Shown here piece by piece: positions 21,464 to 33,308 of a stretch of 64,000 bases of DNA. Both the position numbers and the translations under genes were made by a program. The stretch lies in the NCBI GenBank assembly GCA_031769625.1, contig JAUIMM010000688.1:1121001-1185000 (forward strand). Reading direction: 5' to 3'. Source of the stretch: Taudactylus pleione (lineage: Eukaryota; Chordata; Amphibia; Anura; Myobatrachidae). Positions within the stretch are counted from its first letter, which is position 1. Each line of letters begins with the position of its first letter. Below the pieces are notes generated by a model, which made no database searches, was not told the DNA's origin, and worked only from the letters and a program-made list of their open reading frames with translations.

Positions 21464-22062
21464 GGGCCTGATTCAGAGCCGGACGCTATTTGCGCTCGCT
21501 CGTTCAGAAAAAGGGGCCGGATATTTAAATAGAGCGCTCTCTGTTTGCGGTCTGTTGACGCCTCTATGTCTGAACGAGTGAACGAAACATGCGCTCGCTA
21601 TTTTTTTAAAAACGCCCCCTGGCCGCTCGCATCCTACGTCATCTCCGCTATTTATTAGATTAATCGAGTACATCGAAAGGCGTATGAACTGCTCGCAGTG
21701 CTTGTGGTTGGATTTTCCTACCGCAATCATGCGAACAGTTCAGGCTAAGAAACAACCAAGTGACGTGGTCGATGACGCTGCTTTGTTAATTATGCACACC
21801 CTTAAAACGCCCGTTTTGACCGTTTGGCACGCCTGCGTTCGGATCTCCACTCCCCGTTTTCAAGCACCTTCCCCTGTTACCACCCACAAACGCCTCATTC
21901 TGTCACTCAAATTAGCAGGCATTCGCTATTTTACGAGCACACGATTTCCGACCACAATGACTGGTTCGCACATGCGTATTACAACCCATACGCATGCGCA
22001 GTTGTGCGAACATCGATCGGAGCGAACGAGCGGCCGCTTACGAGCGGCTCTGAATCAGGCCC
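21464..22062. mobile_element. MITE with GGGCCTGATTCAGAGC ends and TCT target duplication
   Basis: Perfect terminal inverted repeats GGGCCTGATTCAGAGCCG / GGCTCTGAATCAGGCCC, flanked by TCT at 21461-21463 and 22063-22065. The internal sequence has no transposase frame. The 3-bp duplication fits PIF/Harbinger-type elements. Confidence 0.85.
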
Positions 22063-22261
22063 TCTATTCCATCCAGTTTTGCTGTACAGTCTTCTTCTAT
22101 ACTCGGAGATAAATTGAACTGTGTGGTAGCGGATGGGTCTCTCAGGTGATGACCGTTCTCCTTTGGATTCTGAGCTCGATGGCTCTGTGTGTGACGCAGT
22201 AGATCCCTTGGTCTCACAGCAGAGTAGCTGGCATGAAGGTGCCACATCTGCCAGCATTTGA

Positions 22262-23534
22262 AAAAGAAGAATCTGGCTGGATCAGACTGTGTTCATAAAG
22301 AGAAGGAAGGAAAAAAAGAGTATCTGCACACTAATTATTATAAATGTTGAACCCCCTATATAATCAAGACTAGATAGTTCATTTGATAGGAATCGGTATG
22401 AATTACGTCCGGCGTTCAAATTCCGACAGCGGCTGGCCGACATGGCTGAAAATCCTGATCGTCCCAAGGTAAGTATTTACTAACCTAACCCCCCCCTAAC
22501 CCTAGCCCTCCTTAGGGGTGCCTAACCCTAACCTTCCCTCCAGTGCCTAACCCCCTCCCCCCCCCCCCTGCGGCTATCGGCATCCCTTGGAACGGGATGC
22601 CGGGCGCCGTTCTCCCGGCGTCGGTAAAATGGCAGGCGTCTAGATTTGAATGTCCAACAATTAGGATACAGAATATATCACACAATTTATATATAGCCTT
22701 TAAGTGGCTTAAGAGGAAGAGCCCTTGATACAATATATGGCTGACCTCAGGGATATGACATATGCAGCGTTATCTACTAAATTAATCGGTATATAATAGG
22801 ATTTGTATCCTTTGTTGTCCGGTCATATTGAATATAACTGACTGACTAATATCGCCACATAGGATAACACTATGTTAAAATATAAGAGGATTTAGTCATT
22901 TATTCCTGTGAATTTATAGACACTCAGTCCAACAATAATACCCATATGGATGAATAAATATTGATATAGGCATTATAGGGTTATTAATATATAAGGACTT
23001 ACACAATTATTCAGCATAATTAGCTTCCACAGTCAGAAATGTTATTGTAACATATATAGTCCATGGGACAATAGTTATTGAATGTTGATGTATGTTTTGC
23101 CTTTAATAAATTATTATTAAAAGTTATGTTTTAGAAGGTACTAATAGAATCCTGTAGACTACTGCGATACAAATAATATATTTTAGAGTGCCCTTATGAG
23201 AATACTTTTTTTTTGTGTATGGTAATTATATAATTATTCTTTGGAGCACCTCCCCTCACGGAACAAATTGATCTTTAACAAGAGGGGAATAGATCTTTAA
23301 ATTCCTGTGCGGATATATCTTTGTTTGTGGGTGTATGATCTTTTTAGGTACCAACATTTCTATCAGCTGATGCTTGAGTTAAGTCACCCACTAAACAGCC
23401 CCTCCCTACATATCATCCCGGGTATCTTCATGTGCCCCAAGCCTTGCTTGTCCGCTAGAGGCAGCCTTTATGTGCTAGCTGAGTTTACCCAGTATATATG
23501 TATTTCCAAATCACACAGGAACACAAACCGTTAT
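22262..23534. other. Gene 1 intron 3, repeat-rich sequence
   Basis: Includes a member of the CCTAACCCT-containing MITE family at about 22385-22640 (with CCAAGGTAAGTATTTAC near 22463). The rest (22650-23534) is AT-rich with no supported gene or element end. Confidence 0.5.
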
Positions 23535-25210
23535 TATTTAATTATATGGCGCCACAAGTGTTCCGCAGCGCCTTACAAAGTACATAAACAAATTGTTGAC
23601 AAGCGACTTACAAACAATACACTACAGGACATGGATAATATATATTGCTACATTAGCGACCATAACACCCAGATAAGCAACAGAGCATAAGCAACCAAGT
23701 GTTAGGTGCCCTAGTATTGAATAAGAAGTAGATGAAACTAAAGTAAGGAGAAGCACAAGAAGGTAGAGGGCCCTGCTCCTAAGAGCTTACATTCTAAAAG
23801 GGAGGGGAAAACAAACAGGTCTTACACAGATGGGGTAGATGGGGAGGAAGGAGCATGTAGCAGGGAGTTAGAATGATAGCTGGAAGGCTTTGATGAAGTA
23901 GTGGGTCTTGAGAGCCCGTTTGAAGGATTGCAAAGAGGTGGAGAGTCTGATGGGGAGTGGGAGAGAGTTCCAGAGGTGGGGAGCAGTGCGGGCAAAATCT
24001 TGGGGGAGAGAGATCAAGGAGAATGAGCAGAGAGTAGTGGCATTTGGATTTGGCAGCAAGGAGGTCATTGCTGACTTTTGTGAGGGCAGTTTCAGTGGAG
24101 TGGAGAGAACGGAAGCCGGACTGAAAAGGGTCAAGGAGGGAGTGGGAGGAAAGAAAAGTGGTAAGGCGGTTGTAGACCATCCGCTCAAGGAGTTTGGAGG
24201 CAAAAGGGAGGAGAGAGATGGGTTGGTAGTTAGAGCGAAGGTTAGGATCAAGGGTAGGTTTTTTAAGAAAGGGGGAGACAAGGGCATGCTTGAATGCAGA
24301 AGGAACAGTGCCTGATAAGAGGGAGAGGTTAAGGAGGTGGACAAGATGGGAGCAGGCAGAAGGAGAGAGAGGAAGCGGAGGAGGCGGGAGGGGATAGGAT
24401 CAAGGGGGGGGGGTGGAAGGGGGGGAGGACCGGATGAGGGCCATGACTTCCTCTCCATATACAGGGGAGAAGGATGTTCAAGTTGGTAAAGTTGATGGGG
24501 AGGGGTAATCTGGGAAAGGAGGAGGTGGAGAGCTGGGGGACTGGTTGGATATGATGTCCTGTATGGAATCAATTTTAGATGTTAAGTAGGTAGCAAAGTC
24601 AAGGGCAGAGAGCAAAGAGGGGAGATGAGGAGGTAGTGGGCGACGGAGGGAGTTGAAAGTGGTGAAGAGACGCTGGGGATCAGAGGAATGAGAGGAGATG
24701 AGGATCTTCACATATGACAGTTTAGAGAGGGAGAGAGCAGCACTATAGGATGAGAGCATAAGTTTGAAATGGAGAAAATCTTCCTTAGAGCGTGATCTTC
24801 TCCGCTGTCACTTGGTTCCTGAACACTTTTGCAGGTATCTGGTGAATTTGGAATGCCAGGGTTGAGGAGTAGATCTGCGAGTGTGAGTAGTGATCTTCGA
24901 AGCAACAGAGTGCAGAGCAGAAGTAAGGGAGGAGTTGTATAGGGAAATGGCTTGTTCAGGACAGGAGAGAGAGAATAGGGGAGAGAAGCGAGTCAAGCAG
25001 GGAAGAAAAGGAAACTTTGTCGATAGCCTCAATGTTATGCTTCGTGATGGTGGCTTTTGGAGGTAGAGGAGGGGAAGAAGAGAGGGACAGGTTAAAAGAG
25101 AAGGTGATGGTTAGAAAGAGGGAATGGGGAATTGGAGTAATCAGAGATATCACAACGGTTATGAGAACCCAGGGGTTTATTGCACAGACGGCCTACCAGA
25201 CAACTTTTCC
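23535..25210 (-). pseudogene. 5'-truncated, degenerate L2/CR1-like LINE (reverse transcriptase remnant)
   Basis: The minus strand shows broken reverse-transcriptase text, for example [37 protein letters not shown] and [10 protein letters not shown], in several frames with stops. The 3' end lies near 23535-23640 (GGCGCCACAAGTGTTCCGC). The same family occurs at 59085-61235 and as a 3' fragment at 11526-12130. It is inside gene 1 intron 3, opposite in direction to the gene. It cannot be functional. Confidence 0.8.
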
Positions 25211-26001
25211 CTAAAGGTGATATATTAAACAAATGTACTTTTGTATTCTTCCCTCGGCCTCTGAGCCACACTTTATTACTCCTCTGCCAGTAGGGCAGGT
25301 ACCAAGATTAACATCCTCCTGCTTTTGGCATGCCCACAGAGTAGCAAGGTCCATGAAGGGTGTAATATTTAAGTACTGGCACGGGACTAGTTTTACAGGA
25401 GCTTGAGCTTAGTAGAATACATAACAGGATAGCTGGGTTCCCTCTTTAAGCACGGCCCAGCTTCCACAGTAGTGTGGCCTCGATGAAGGCTGGATTTCAG
25501 ATAACAATCCCCCACTGAATTGTATAATAGAGGTTGGCTACGGAGCCTTCATCAAGACTTTAAATTTCAGCATGTTGCCGGAAATTTGGCTAGATTCACT
25601 GGACAGCAAGTGGCACACATAATATAACTATTAGCTTAGTTAAATCTCTGGCCTATCCCTTAAACTCTAAAGGGATTACTTATGAAGCCAACGCTTCTGA
25701 TCGTGGTTATGCCCGATATTTAAAGGGCAATCCTTTTACTAGGTCTCTTTTTAGCCAAAAGTAGTCTCACAGCCGCCCGGCACTTCCAGGTCATCAACTT
25801 CTCAGAGTTGATCCAGGCAAATTGGTCCTCTTATAACCCCAGATAGCCCTCTTTGGGGACATGTTACAGTTTTATATAGGACCAATCTGGCAACATTTAA
25901 AAGTAGGAGACCACCTTCAAATTACATATGTTGGAATGTCATATAAGTAAAATATATGTTTAAAAACCTAATAGTTTTTTTTTTTTTTTTCTTCCTTTCA
26001 G
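25211..26001. other. End of gene 1 intron 3
   Basis: No gene is seen. The final bases form a long T tract (about 25976-25990) and TTCCTTTCAG, a strong acceptor for exon 4. The part near 25840-25920 (CTGGCAACATTTAAAA) resembles 61780-61810, so the flanks of the two LINE copies share another old repeat. Confidence 0.5.
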
Positions 26002-27485
26002 ATTTACTGGATAATCCCATGACTGTATACCCATCTTCTCGTATGAAGGCGGAATCTGTCTCACGTGATGGAGGAAATCTTCCACATGCTGACATGTATA
26101 CACCCACAGATCAGACTCCACATACATCTACTCATATTATAGAGGAATCTGACTCATGTGAAGAAGGAAATCTCACAGACGTTGAGATGTATACACCAAC
26201 AGATCATACACAGTATACATCTACTCATATTAAGGAGGAACCAGTCTCATGTGATGGAGGAACCCTCACAGACACTGACATGTATACACCCACATATCAT
26301 ACACAGTATACATCTACTCATATTATAGAGGAGTCAGACTCATGTGAAAAAGGAAATCTGACAGACACCAGCATATTTGATATACCTGCAGATCCTATAC
26401 CATCTACAACTACAAATATTAAGATGGAACCAGTTGTATGTGGAAAAGTAAATCTTGTGGCCAATTATGTATCTACACCCACATATCATACACAATCTAC
26501 ATCTAATACTATTAAGGTGGAATCAGTCTCAGGTGGAGAGGGAAGTCTTAAAGACACTGACACTTATGCACCCACAGATCATACGTCTATTCATATTGTA
26601 GAGGAATCCGTCTCATGTGATGAAGGAGATCTCACCGACACAGACGATTATACACCCACATATCATACACAGAAAACGTCTACTCATAGTAAGGAGGAAT
26701 CAGTCTCATGTGATGGAGGAACCCTCACACACACTGACATGTATACACCCACAGGTCATGCACAGTATACATCTACTCATATTATGGAGGGATCAGTCTC
26801 ATGTGATGGAGGAGACCTCACAAACACTGATATTTATACACCCACAGATCATACAGAGTATACACCTACTCAAATAAAGCCATATGACCCAGAGAATTCC
26901 ATCGTATGTTTTAAATATGGGGATTTTTACTCAAACGACTCCCAGCTTACGACACAGGAGAATTTCCACCAAGGAAAAAAGGTGCATTCTTGCACAGAAT
27001 GTGGCAAATATTTTAATTGTAACTCACAACTTGCTATACATTTTAGAATTCATACAGGAGAGAAGCCGTATTCTTGTCCTGAATGCGGCAAATGTTTTAG
27101 ACACAAACCTCACCTCATTAGGCATCAGAAGGTTCACACAGGCGAGAAGCCGTATTCTTGCCCTGAATGTGGGAAATGTTTTGCTAGCAACTCAGATCGT
27201 GTTAGGCATCAGAAAATTCACACAGGAGCAAAACCATTTTACTGCCCTAACTGCAGAAAGTGTTTCACCCATCGGTCAGCCTTGGTTCATCACCAGTGCA
27301 ATCAGAAATTAGAGAAACCATTTTCTTGCCCTGAATGTGGGAAACGTTTTACGCAGAAAGCTTACCTCCATATACACCGCAGAATTCACACGGGAGAAAA
27401 GCCGTATTCATGTTCTCTCTGTGGGAGATGTTTTACCCAGAAGTCATCGCTCACAACGCATTTTAAGACTCACAGAATGTTATAA
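26002..27485 (+). CDS. Gene 1 exon 4: acidic repeats and six C2H2 zinc fingers
   Basis: Final coding exon. The split codon G|AT joins phase 1 from exon 3, and the four exons give 1842 bases, 613 residues. Residues about 134-420 hold nine copies of a roughly 31-residue acidic repeat (SCDGGTLTDTDMYTPT, HTQYTSTHI cores), matching the finger-associated repeats of Xenopus finger proteins; IKEEP, IKMEP and IKVES fit the SUMO consensus. Residues about 450-610 are six C2H2 fingers with mostly TGEKPYS linkers. Finger 4 (CPNCRKCFTHRSALVHHQ) has Gln where the last zinc-binding His should be and lacks a normal linker. The protein is likely a nuclear DNA-binding regulator, often repressive in this family; its DNA target is unknown. 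It converges with gene 2. Confidence 0.93.
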
Positions 27486-27531
27486 TACTAATCATGGGCA
27501 GAATGTATAACCCATTCTAGATGCTCAATCA

Positions 27532-28270
27532 GGGCCTGATTCTGACTCGGTGCAGTGTCGGACTGGGGCATGACCCCCCACCACGGAATTCAGTGGTAGG
27601 GGCCCAAGTTTAAGGGTTGTGGCCAGCCACCAAAGAGGAACTTGGCCAACCATTAGAGAGGACATTCAAAGAGCAGGGCCTCTTTATAAAGGAGGGGACC
27701 AGGGTGTGTCGGGATCACCCACTTTGATTGGCAGGAGACCTAATCTTAGGGTAGTTTCCATAGAAACAACCCAAGTTCATCCATGATCCTGCTCCACCAA
27801 GTTGCTGATGGTGGGGCCTTCAGGCAGTGGGGCCACCAGGGGTTTCCCCTGTACACCTATGGTCCAGTCCGGCCCTGCTCAGGCGCATCTGTTTTCGAGC
27901 CACATGCATCTGAATTGCAAAACATGGCATGCGCTGCATGGTGTGTCCGAAGTTGCGAGTAGGTGCGCACGTGCTGCATGTTCTGCCAGTGCAGACCAGC
28001 GTGAAATAGGCATTTCTGGGAGGCATATACAAAGAGGCACAGATCGGCTATTTCTGATGGGAACGTTGTCGGCATGTATGTACAGTTCCGTGCGTTTCTA
28101 AGTCGTGCGTACAGTGAAGGAGAGACTGTTTCTGGCGGATCTCAGGACAGGCTTGCACTTTCAGATGCACATATTTGCGACTAAAGTTGGCCGATCGTTG
28201 CATCAGCATATGAAAATAAGTACAGTGCCGTGGCCGTAGGGAAATCAGGGTGAGTGTCAGAATCGGGCCC
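27532..28270. mobile_element. MITE with GGGCCTGATTC ends, holding a nested hAT-like element, in the gene 1 3' region
   Basis: Ends GGGCCTGATTCTGAC and AGAATCGGGCCC. Inside, about 27551-27878, is a second element with ends CAGTGTCGGACTGGGG and CCAGTCCGGCCCTG, typical of hAT-derived MITEs. Both probably lie in the 3' untranslated region of gene 1. Confidence 0.65.
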
Positions 28271-28341
28271 TGAATGTAGAAAAGAAACTTGAAAAGTTGT
28301 AAAATATATATTGGCCTTTCCTTAGTAATCACAGATTGCTA

Positions 28342-28347
28342 AATAAA
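28342..28347 (+). terminator. Candidate polyadenylation signal for gene 1
   Basis: AATAAA about 860 bases after the gene 1 stop, the first canonical hexamer found on the plus strand after the nested MITEs, followed by a T-rich stretch (TGCTCATTTTAG, TGCTTCTTTATT). Confidence 0.4.
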
Positions 28348-28693
28348 AAGTACTGCTCATTTTAGATTCTGTCTGCTTCTTTATTAAACTGGGTCAAGCA
28401 TGCCAGGGGTACAGGATAACTCCTAAAAGCAAGCAGTCAGTGCTGAACATGTGCAGCTGTGGTAACTCACTAAAAAAAGCGCACACGTACCAGGGATCAG
28501 AAATCAAAAGCTAAAACTGTATTCTGATAATATAAAGAGCACTAATACAAACTAACCACTGTAGCAGTGCTCCCTTATCCTTACAATAGATACAGCGAGG
28601 AGTTTCAGGTATAAACAGATGTGGAAATTAATGCAGCACCTTCTGTATTTTTTGTCAGTAATCCTTTCTCAAACACAACGAAATACAAACCTA

Positions 28694-29207
28694 GGGCCTG
28701 ATTCATTACCGATCGCAACCGCGATTACGCACACAATTGGTTAACTGTTGCATTCTGCGCAAGCGTTGCAGTGTGCGTGCGTGAATCCACCACTGGGATC
28801 GCAGTGACTGCGCAGACCCATCGCAGAGTGATTGACCGGAAGTACCGTTCGGGGGGGTGATGAGGGTGTGGTCGGCGAAATGCAGGTGTGCCAGTGCATT
28901 TGAATGCCGTTCCAGGGGCGTGCATAAATTAGGCACTGCCATGCCAGCTTGGGCATTCACTGCATGCGATGAGGTTAGCCATTTCTGTGTAAGGTCAGAC
29001 CTTGTGCAATTGTGTGTGAGGCTGCAATTGTACTGGGTTACTGATGTTTTCGCAGTATTGCTAAGTATTACGGTTGTGTGTAAGGTAAAGTGGGCGTCCT
29101 TATGTTAGGCTACGTGTGGTATTGCAATCGCAGACGTTAGCATATCTTCGCAGTGAGCCTGCGTGCGTAATCGCTATTGCAATAGCGATCCTTGCTGAAT
29201 CAGGCCC
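28694..29207. mobile_element. MITE with GGGCCTGATTCA ends and CTA target duplication
   Basis: Ends GGGCCTGATTCATT and GCTGAATCAGGCCC, flanked by CTA at 28691-28693 and 29208-29210. Internally rich in GCGATCGC-type short palindromes; no transposase. Confidence 0.85.
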
Positions 29208-29300
29208 CTACTGTGCACAGTTGAAAATCCAGTAATTAATAGGGAATTGTAGCATTCCACTCACCTTCAAACAGCAAATAATCGCACCCCATTAAGCTAG

Positions 29301-29515
29301 GGATGTGGAGGCTCGGATTAGTTAGAATTTTCCCGCCAAATTCAGATTTTTCCCGCCAAAAATCAGGTCTCAGAAAGAGGCAAAACGTCATCTTTCATGG
29401 ACAAACATCATCTTGTCCATGAATGATGATGTTTTGCCTCTTTCTGAGATCTGATTTTTGTCGGGAAAATCCAAACTTGGCGGGAAAATCCAAACTAATC
29501 CGAGCCTGCACATCC
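29301..29515. mobile_element. Palindromic MITE
   Basis: Ends GGATGTGGAGGCTCGGATTAG and TAATCCGAGCCTGCACATCC; the arms include TTTTCCCGCC and AAAGAGGCAAAACGTCATC with their complements. It could fold into one long hairpin. Confidence 0.85.
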
Positions 29516-31118
29516 TTACATTAAATACATGTATTTGATGCATCAGTAATCAAGTTTTAGAAGATGATATTTTATCTAGAAGAAAATAATTAACTACGCA
29601 ATACTTTTTTGTAAAATAAATGGTAAATCATTTTACCAGACAGTATATGACAAATTTCACATAATGTACTTTCTACGCATGTCATGAGACTTGTGCTGGC
29701 TGTCTTTGTTTATTAAACGGACTGTATTTTATAGAGAGTTGAACTTCAAACTATTCTTTATCCAGATATTTGCCTTGGCGTTAAAATGTTCCCACATTCA
29801 CTGTAAGGGCGGGAGATGGGCAAAATACTGCCCAGTAAGTGCTGATCTGGTGCCCGAGTCATTGCTGCGTAACCCTAGGTACACATTGTACTGTTAGCTG
29901 AGGTAAGTAGGATATGAATGCCCCAATATTGTGACAGACTAGCTGGGAGATTACTGCTTTGTAAGTCAAGACAGTTTTAAAAAATGTAATCAGGAATCCT
30001 GCAAACTCCAGGGCTGCCATCATAAATTATAGGGCCCCCATCCCTTCTCCCACAGTCCCTTCAACTGTATCCACTGTCTGAAATTGTCTACACATCCATC
30101 AAAATGTCCTGGCCCAGGTCTGGGAGAAAGGACAAAGACACACGCATATACATACACTTAACTTGCCTATCTCGCTCCTTGTGTCTCAGCCCCTATGCTC
30201 TGGAGACGCCGACTCCTCCCACTACCAGCTACCGCGGCTCCTCTCAGCAATGCGGCGTGATGCCGCGCCTGCTTCAGTGTAAGGAAAAAAAAAAACTTTA
30301 TTGGGGGCAAGATAGTGAACACGCCGGCCAATGCAGGAGGCGGAGCGGGAGGGCGGCGCAGCTGGGTGAGAAGTGACTCACAACGAGTCACTCACTGTAT
30401 TTTGATCAATTTAAAATCAATGACAATCGATCGATCAACATCAATGTTATGTTTTGAGGGCTAAATCACACATTTACTAACAGAATTTTATTAATATATG
30501 TATTAGTAAATGTGAAATTTAGCCCCTTAAACACAACATAGATTTTCATCGATTTTAAATCTATTAAAATAGACCTTTAGTAAATACACCTCTTGGAGGC
30601 AGGGCGAGCCAGCAAAAAGTGGGGTGACTGTAAACAGACACTGTTTAAATAAATATATTTGTTGAGATATTTGACTGGGCGTGAGATTACTTTGGTGATA
30701 AAATGAAATCATCCATGGTCATCCCTAACTTTGTGCAGGTGCCATTACCGTTTAACTCTTGGTACATTCTTCACTGGTTGGTGCAGGGAAATAGCCGGTA
30801 GATGCCTAGATATAATAATTGCAGTTCTGAGAGCTTGTGGTTTCCATCTCTGTAAATTGCCCCTTTTAATTAATGTAGCAACTATCAAAATGTGCACATT
30901 TTTCTGAAAAACTGTATAACCTTTTGTCTAGCTATTATACTGTCGAGTATATTTATTAAAGTGAGTTTTTTATATTTTTATTTCATCTTTAAAAACAATT
31001 CTATATCACATTAATACAGTAATTTTCGCTATATATTAACTTATACAGATTATATATATTTAAAGACAAAAATACCAAGAATACACTTAAAACATATATA
31101 AAATAAAATACATATATA
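29516..31118. other. Intergenic AT-rich sequence with one palindromic MITE
   Basis: No gene is seen. About 30440-30590 is an inverted-repeat element (CACATTTACTAACAG / TTAGTAAATGTGAAATTTAG; TGTTATGTTTTGAGGG / CCCCTTAAACACAACA). About 30011-30380 holds GC-richer text of unknown origin. Confidence 0.5.
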
Positions 31119-31342
31119 CAGTCAGGTCCATAAATATTGGGACATTGACAGAATTTTCATATTTTGGCCTCTATTCACCACCACAATGGCTTTGAAATGA
31201 AACAGACAATATGTGCTTTACCTGCAGACTTTCAGATTTAATTTGAGGCCAATTACATCCAAATCAGGTGAACGGTGTAGGAATTACAACGGTTTCTATA
31301 TGTGCTTCCCACTTTTTAAGGGGTCAAAAGTAATGGGACAAA

Positions 31343-32414
31343 CTAAACAATCCTAAATCTAACTTTCACTTTAAAATACTTTGTTGCAAATCCTTTGCAG
31401 GCAATTACAGCCTGAAGTCTGGAATGCATAGACATCACCAGACGCTGGGTTTCATCCCTGGTGATGCTCTGCCAGGCCTCTACTGCAAATGTCTTCAGTT
31501 CCTGCTTGTTCTTGGGGCATTTTCCCTTCAGTTTTGTCTTCATCAAGTGAAATGCATGCTCAATCGGATTCAGGTCAGGGGATTGACTTGGCCATTGCAT
31601 AACATTCCACTTTTTAGCCTTAAAAAACTCCTTGTTTGCTTATGCAGTATGCTTCAGGTCATTGTCCATCTGCACTGTGAAGCGCCATCCAATGAATTCT
31701 GAAGTATTTGACTGAATATGAGCATATAATATTGCCCGAAACACTTCAGAATTCATTCTGCTGCTTTTGTCAGCAGTCACATCATCAATAAATACAAGGG
31801 AACCAGTTCCATTGGCAGCCATACATGCCCACGCCATGACACTACCACCACCATGCTTCACTGATGAGGTGGTATGTTTTGGATCATGAGCAGTTCCTTT
31901 CCTTCTCTTCCCATCACTCTGGTACAAGTTGATCTTTGTCTCATCTGTCCATAGGATGTTGTTCCAGAACTGTAATGGCTTTTTTAAACGTTGTTTGGCA
32001 AACTAATCTGGTCTTCCTGTTTTTGTGGCTCACCAATGGTTTACATCTTGTGGTGAACCCTCTATATTCACTCTTGTGAAGTCTTCTCTTGATTGTTGAC
32101 TTTGACACATATAAACCTACCTCCTGGAGAGTGTTCTTGATTTGGCCAACTGTTGTGAAGGAGTTTTTCTTCACCAGGGAAATAATTCTTCTGTCACCCA
32201 CCACAGTTTTTTTCTGTGGTCTTCCGGGTCTTTTGGTGTTGCTGACCTCTCCGGTGCGTTCTTTCTTTTTAAGAATGTTCCAAACAGTTGATTTGGCCAC
32301 ACGTAATGTTTTTGCTATCTCTCTGATGGGTTTGTTTTGATTTTTCAGCCTAATGATAGCTTGCTTCACTGATAGCGACAGCTCTTTGGATCTCATATTG
32401 AGAGTCGACAGCAA
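31343..32414 (-). pseudogene. Broken Tc1 transposase, copy 1
   Basis: The N-terminal part (32414-31941, 157 codons) is open and has the helix-turn-helix pattern (SVKQAIIRLKNQNKPIREIA, then VAKSTVWNILKKK) and a GRPQKK basic motif. It then shifts frame near 31935-31990. The middle (MAWACMAANGTG, VQMDNDLKHTA) and C-terminal ([19 protein letters not shown]) catalytic parts are in separate frames. Compared with the second copy it has small deletions near 31905 and 31995 and a changed codon near 31640. It cannot make active enzyme. Confidence 0.9.
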
Positions 32415-32730
32415 CTGATTCCAAATGCAAATGTCACACCTAGAATCAACTCCAGACCTTTTACCTGCTTAATTGATAATGAAATAACGAGGGAATAGCC
32501 CACATCTGTCCATGAAATAGCTTTTGAGTTGATAGTCCCATTACTTTTGGTCCCTTAAAAAGTGGGAGGCACATATAGAAACCGTTGTAATTCCTACACC
32601 GTTCACCTGATTTGGATGTAATTACCCTCAAATTAAATCTGAAAGTCTGCAGTTAAAGCACATCTTGTATGTTTAATTTCAAAGCCATTGTGGTGGTGAA
32701 TAGAGGCCAAAATATGAAAACTCTGTCAAT

Positions 32731-33280
32731 GGCCCTCATTCAGAGCCGTACGCTCTGAGCAGAGCGCACGCTCTGCATGAGGGCCGGGCTCCTTTTTCAT
32801 GGAGCGTCCTCCTGGACGCTCGTATAGCTGTGGGTCACCACCCACAGGCTATACGAGCGTGCATTTTGATGGCCGCGATGGTCGTGACCATCGCGACCAT
32901 CGAAATTGCGAGCCGGAGCCTGCGGTTGAGGTTTTCAACCGCAAGCTCCGGAGTGATTTTGGCTCTATCAGAGCCAAAATCACTCCCACTGACATCACTA
33001 GTGATGTCAGTGGGCCGGCTTCTGACGGGAGGCGTTCCCGTTGGAACGCCCCCGTCAGGGAGGCACGCCCCCGGCACGCCCACCAAAGGGGGCGTGCTGT
33101 CAATCAACATTGACAGCACGCCCCCTTTGATCGGACACAACGAGCGAAGGAAAGTCCTTCGCTCGTCGTGTCTGGCGCATGCGCACGACGGAGCTCCCTC
33201 CGTCGTGCGCATGCTCAGTGCAGACCATCGACCCACTTGCGAGCGTACAGCCGCTCGCGAGTGGGTCTGAATCAGGTCCC
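32731..33280. mobile_element. Hairpin-chain MITE, copy 1
   Basis: A 550-bp insertion in the right TIR of the Tc1 copy, flanked by AAT at 32728-32730 and 33281-33283; removing it restores the normal TIR text. The ends are GGCCCTCATTCAGAG and TCTGAATCAGGTCCC. The interior is about ten consecutive separate hairpins, including CCCACTGACATCACTAGTGA, the AGTGATTTTGGCTC arm pair and the GGGGGCGTGCTGTCAAT arm pair. No coding capacity. A second copy, inverted, is at 43763-44295. Confidence 0.88.
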
Positions 33281-33308
33281 AATGTCCCAATATTTATGGA
33301 CCTGACTG

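Larger units (their letters stand above)
31119..33308 (-). mobile_element. Tc1/mariner element, copy 1, with a nested hairpin-chain element
   Basis: Both ends read CAGTCAGGTCCATAAATATT inwards and are flanked by TA. The terminal inverted repeats are about 210 bp, with an inner repeat (GGTGTAGGAATTACAACGG) matching the outer structure of long-TIR Tc1 elements. The transposase is on the minus strand and broken. The right TIR is split by a 550-bp insertion at 32731-33280. Confidence 0.9.

Noticed and set aside
23868..24572. Pro/Leu/Ser-rich frame of 234 codons
   Set aside because: It is a shifted frame of the decayed LINE.
27802..28101. Frame of 99 codons after gene 1
   Set aside because: It spans the junction of nested MITEs.
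32835..33290. Frames of about 150 codons on both strands
   Set aside because: They lie wholly within the hairpin-chain element and mirror each other because of its palindromes.
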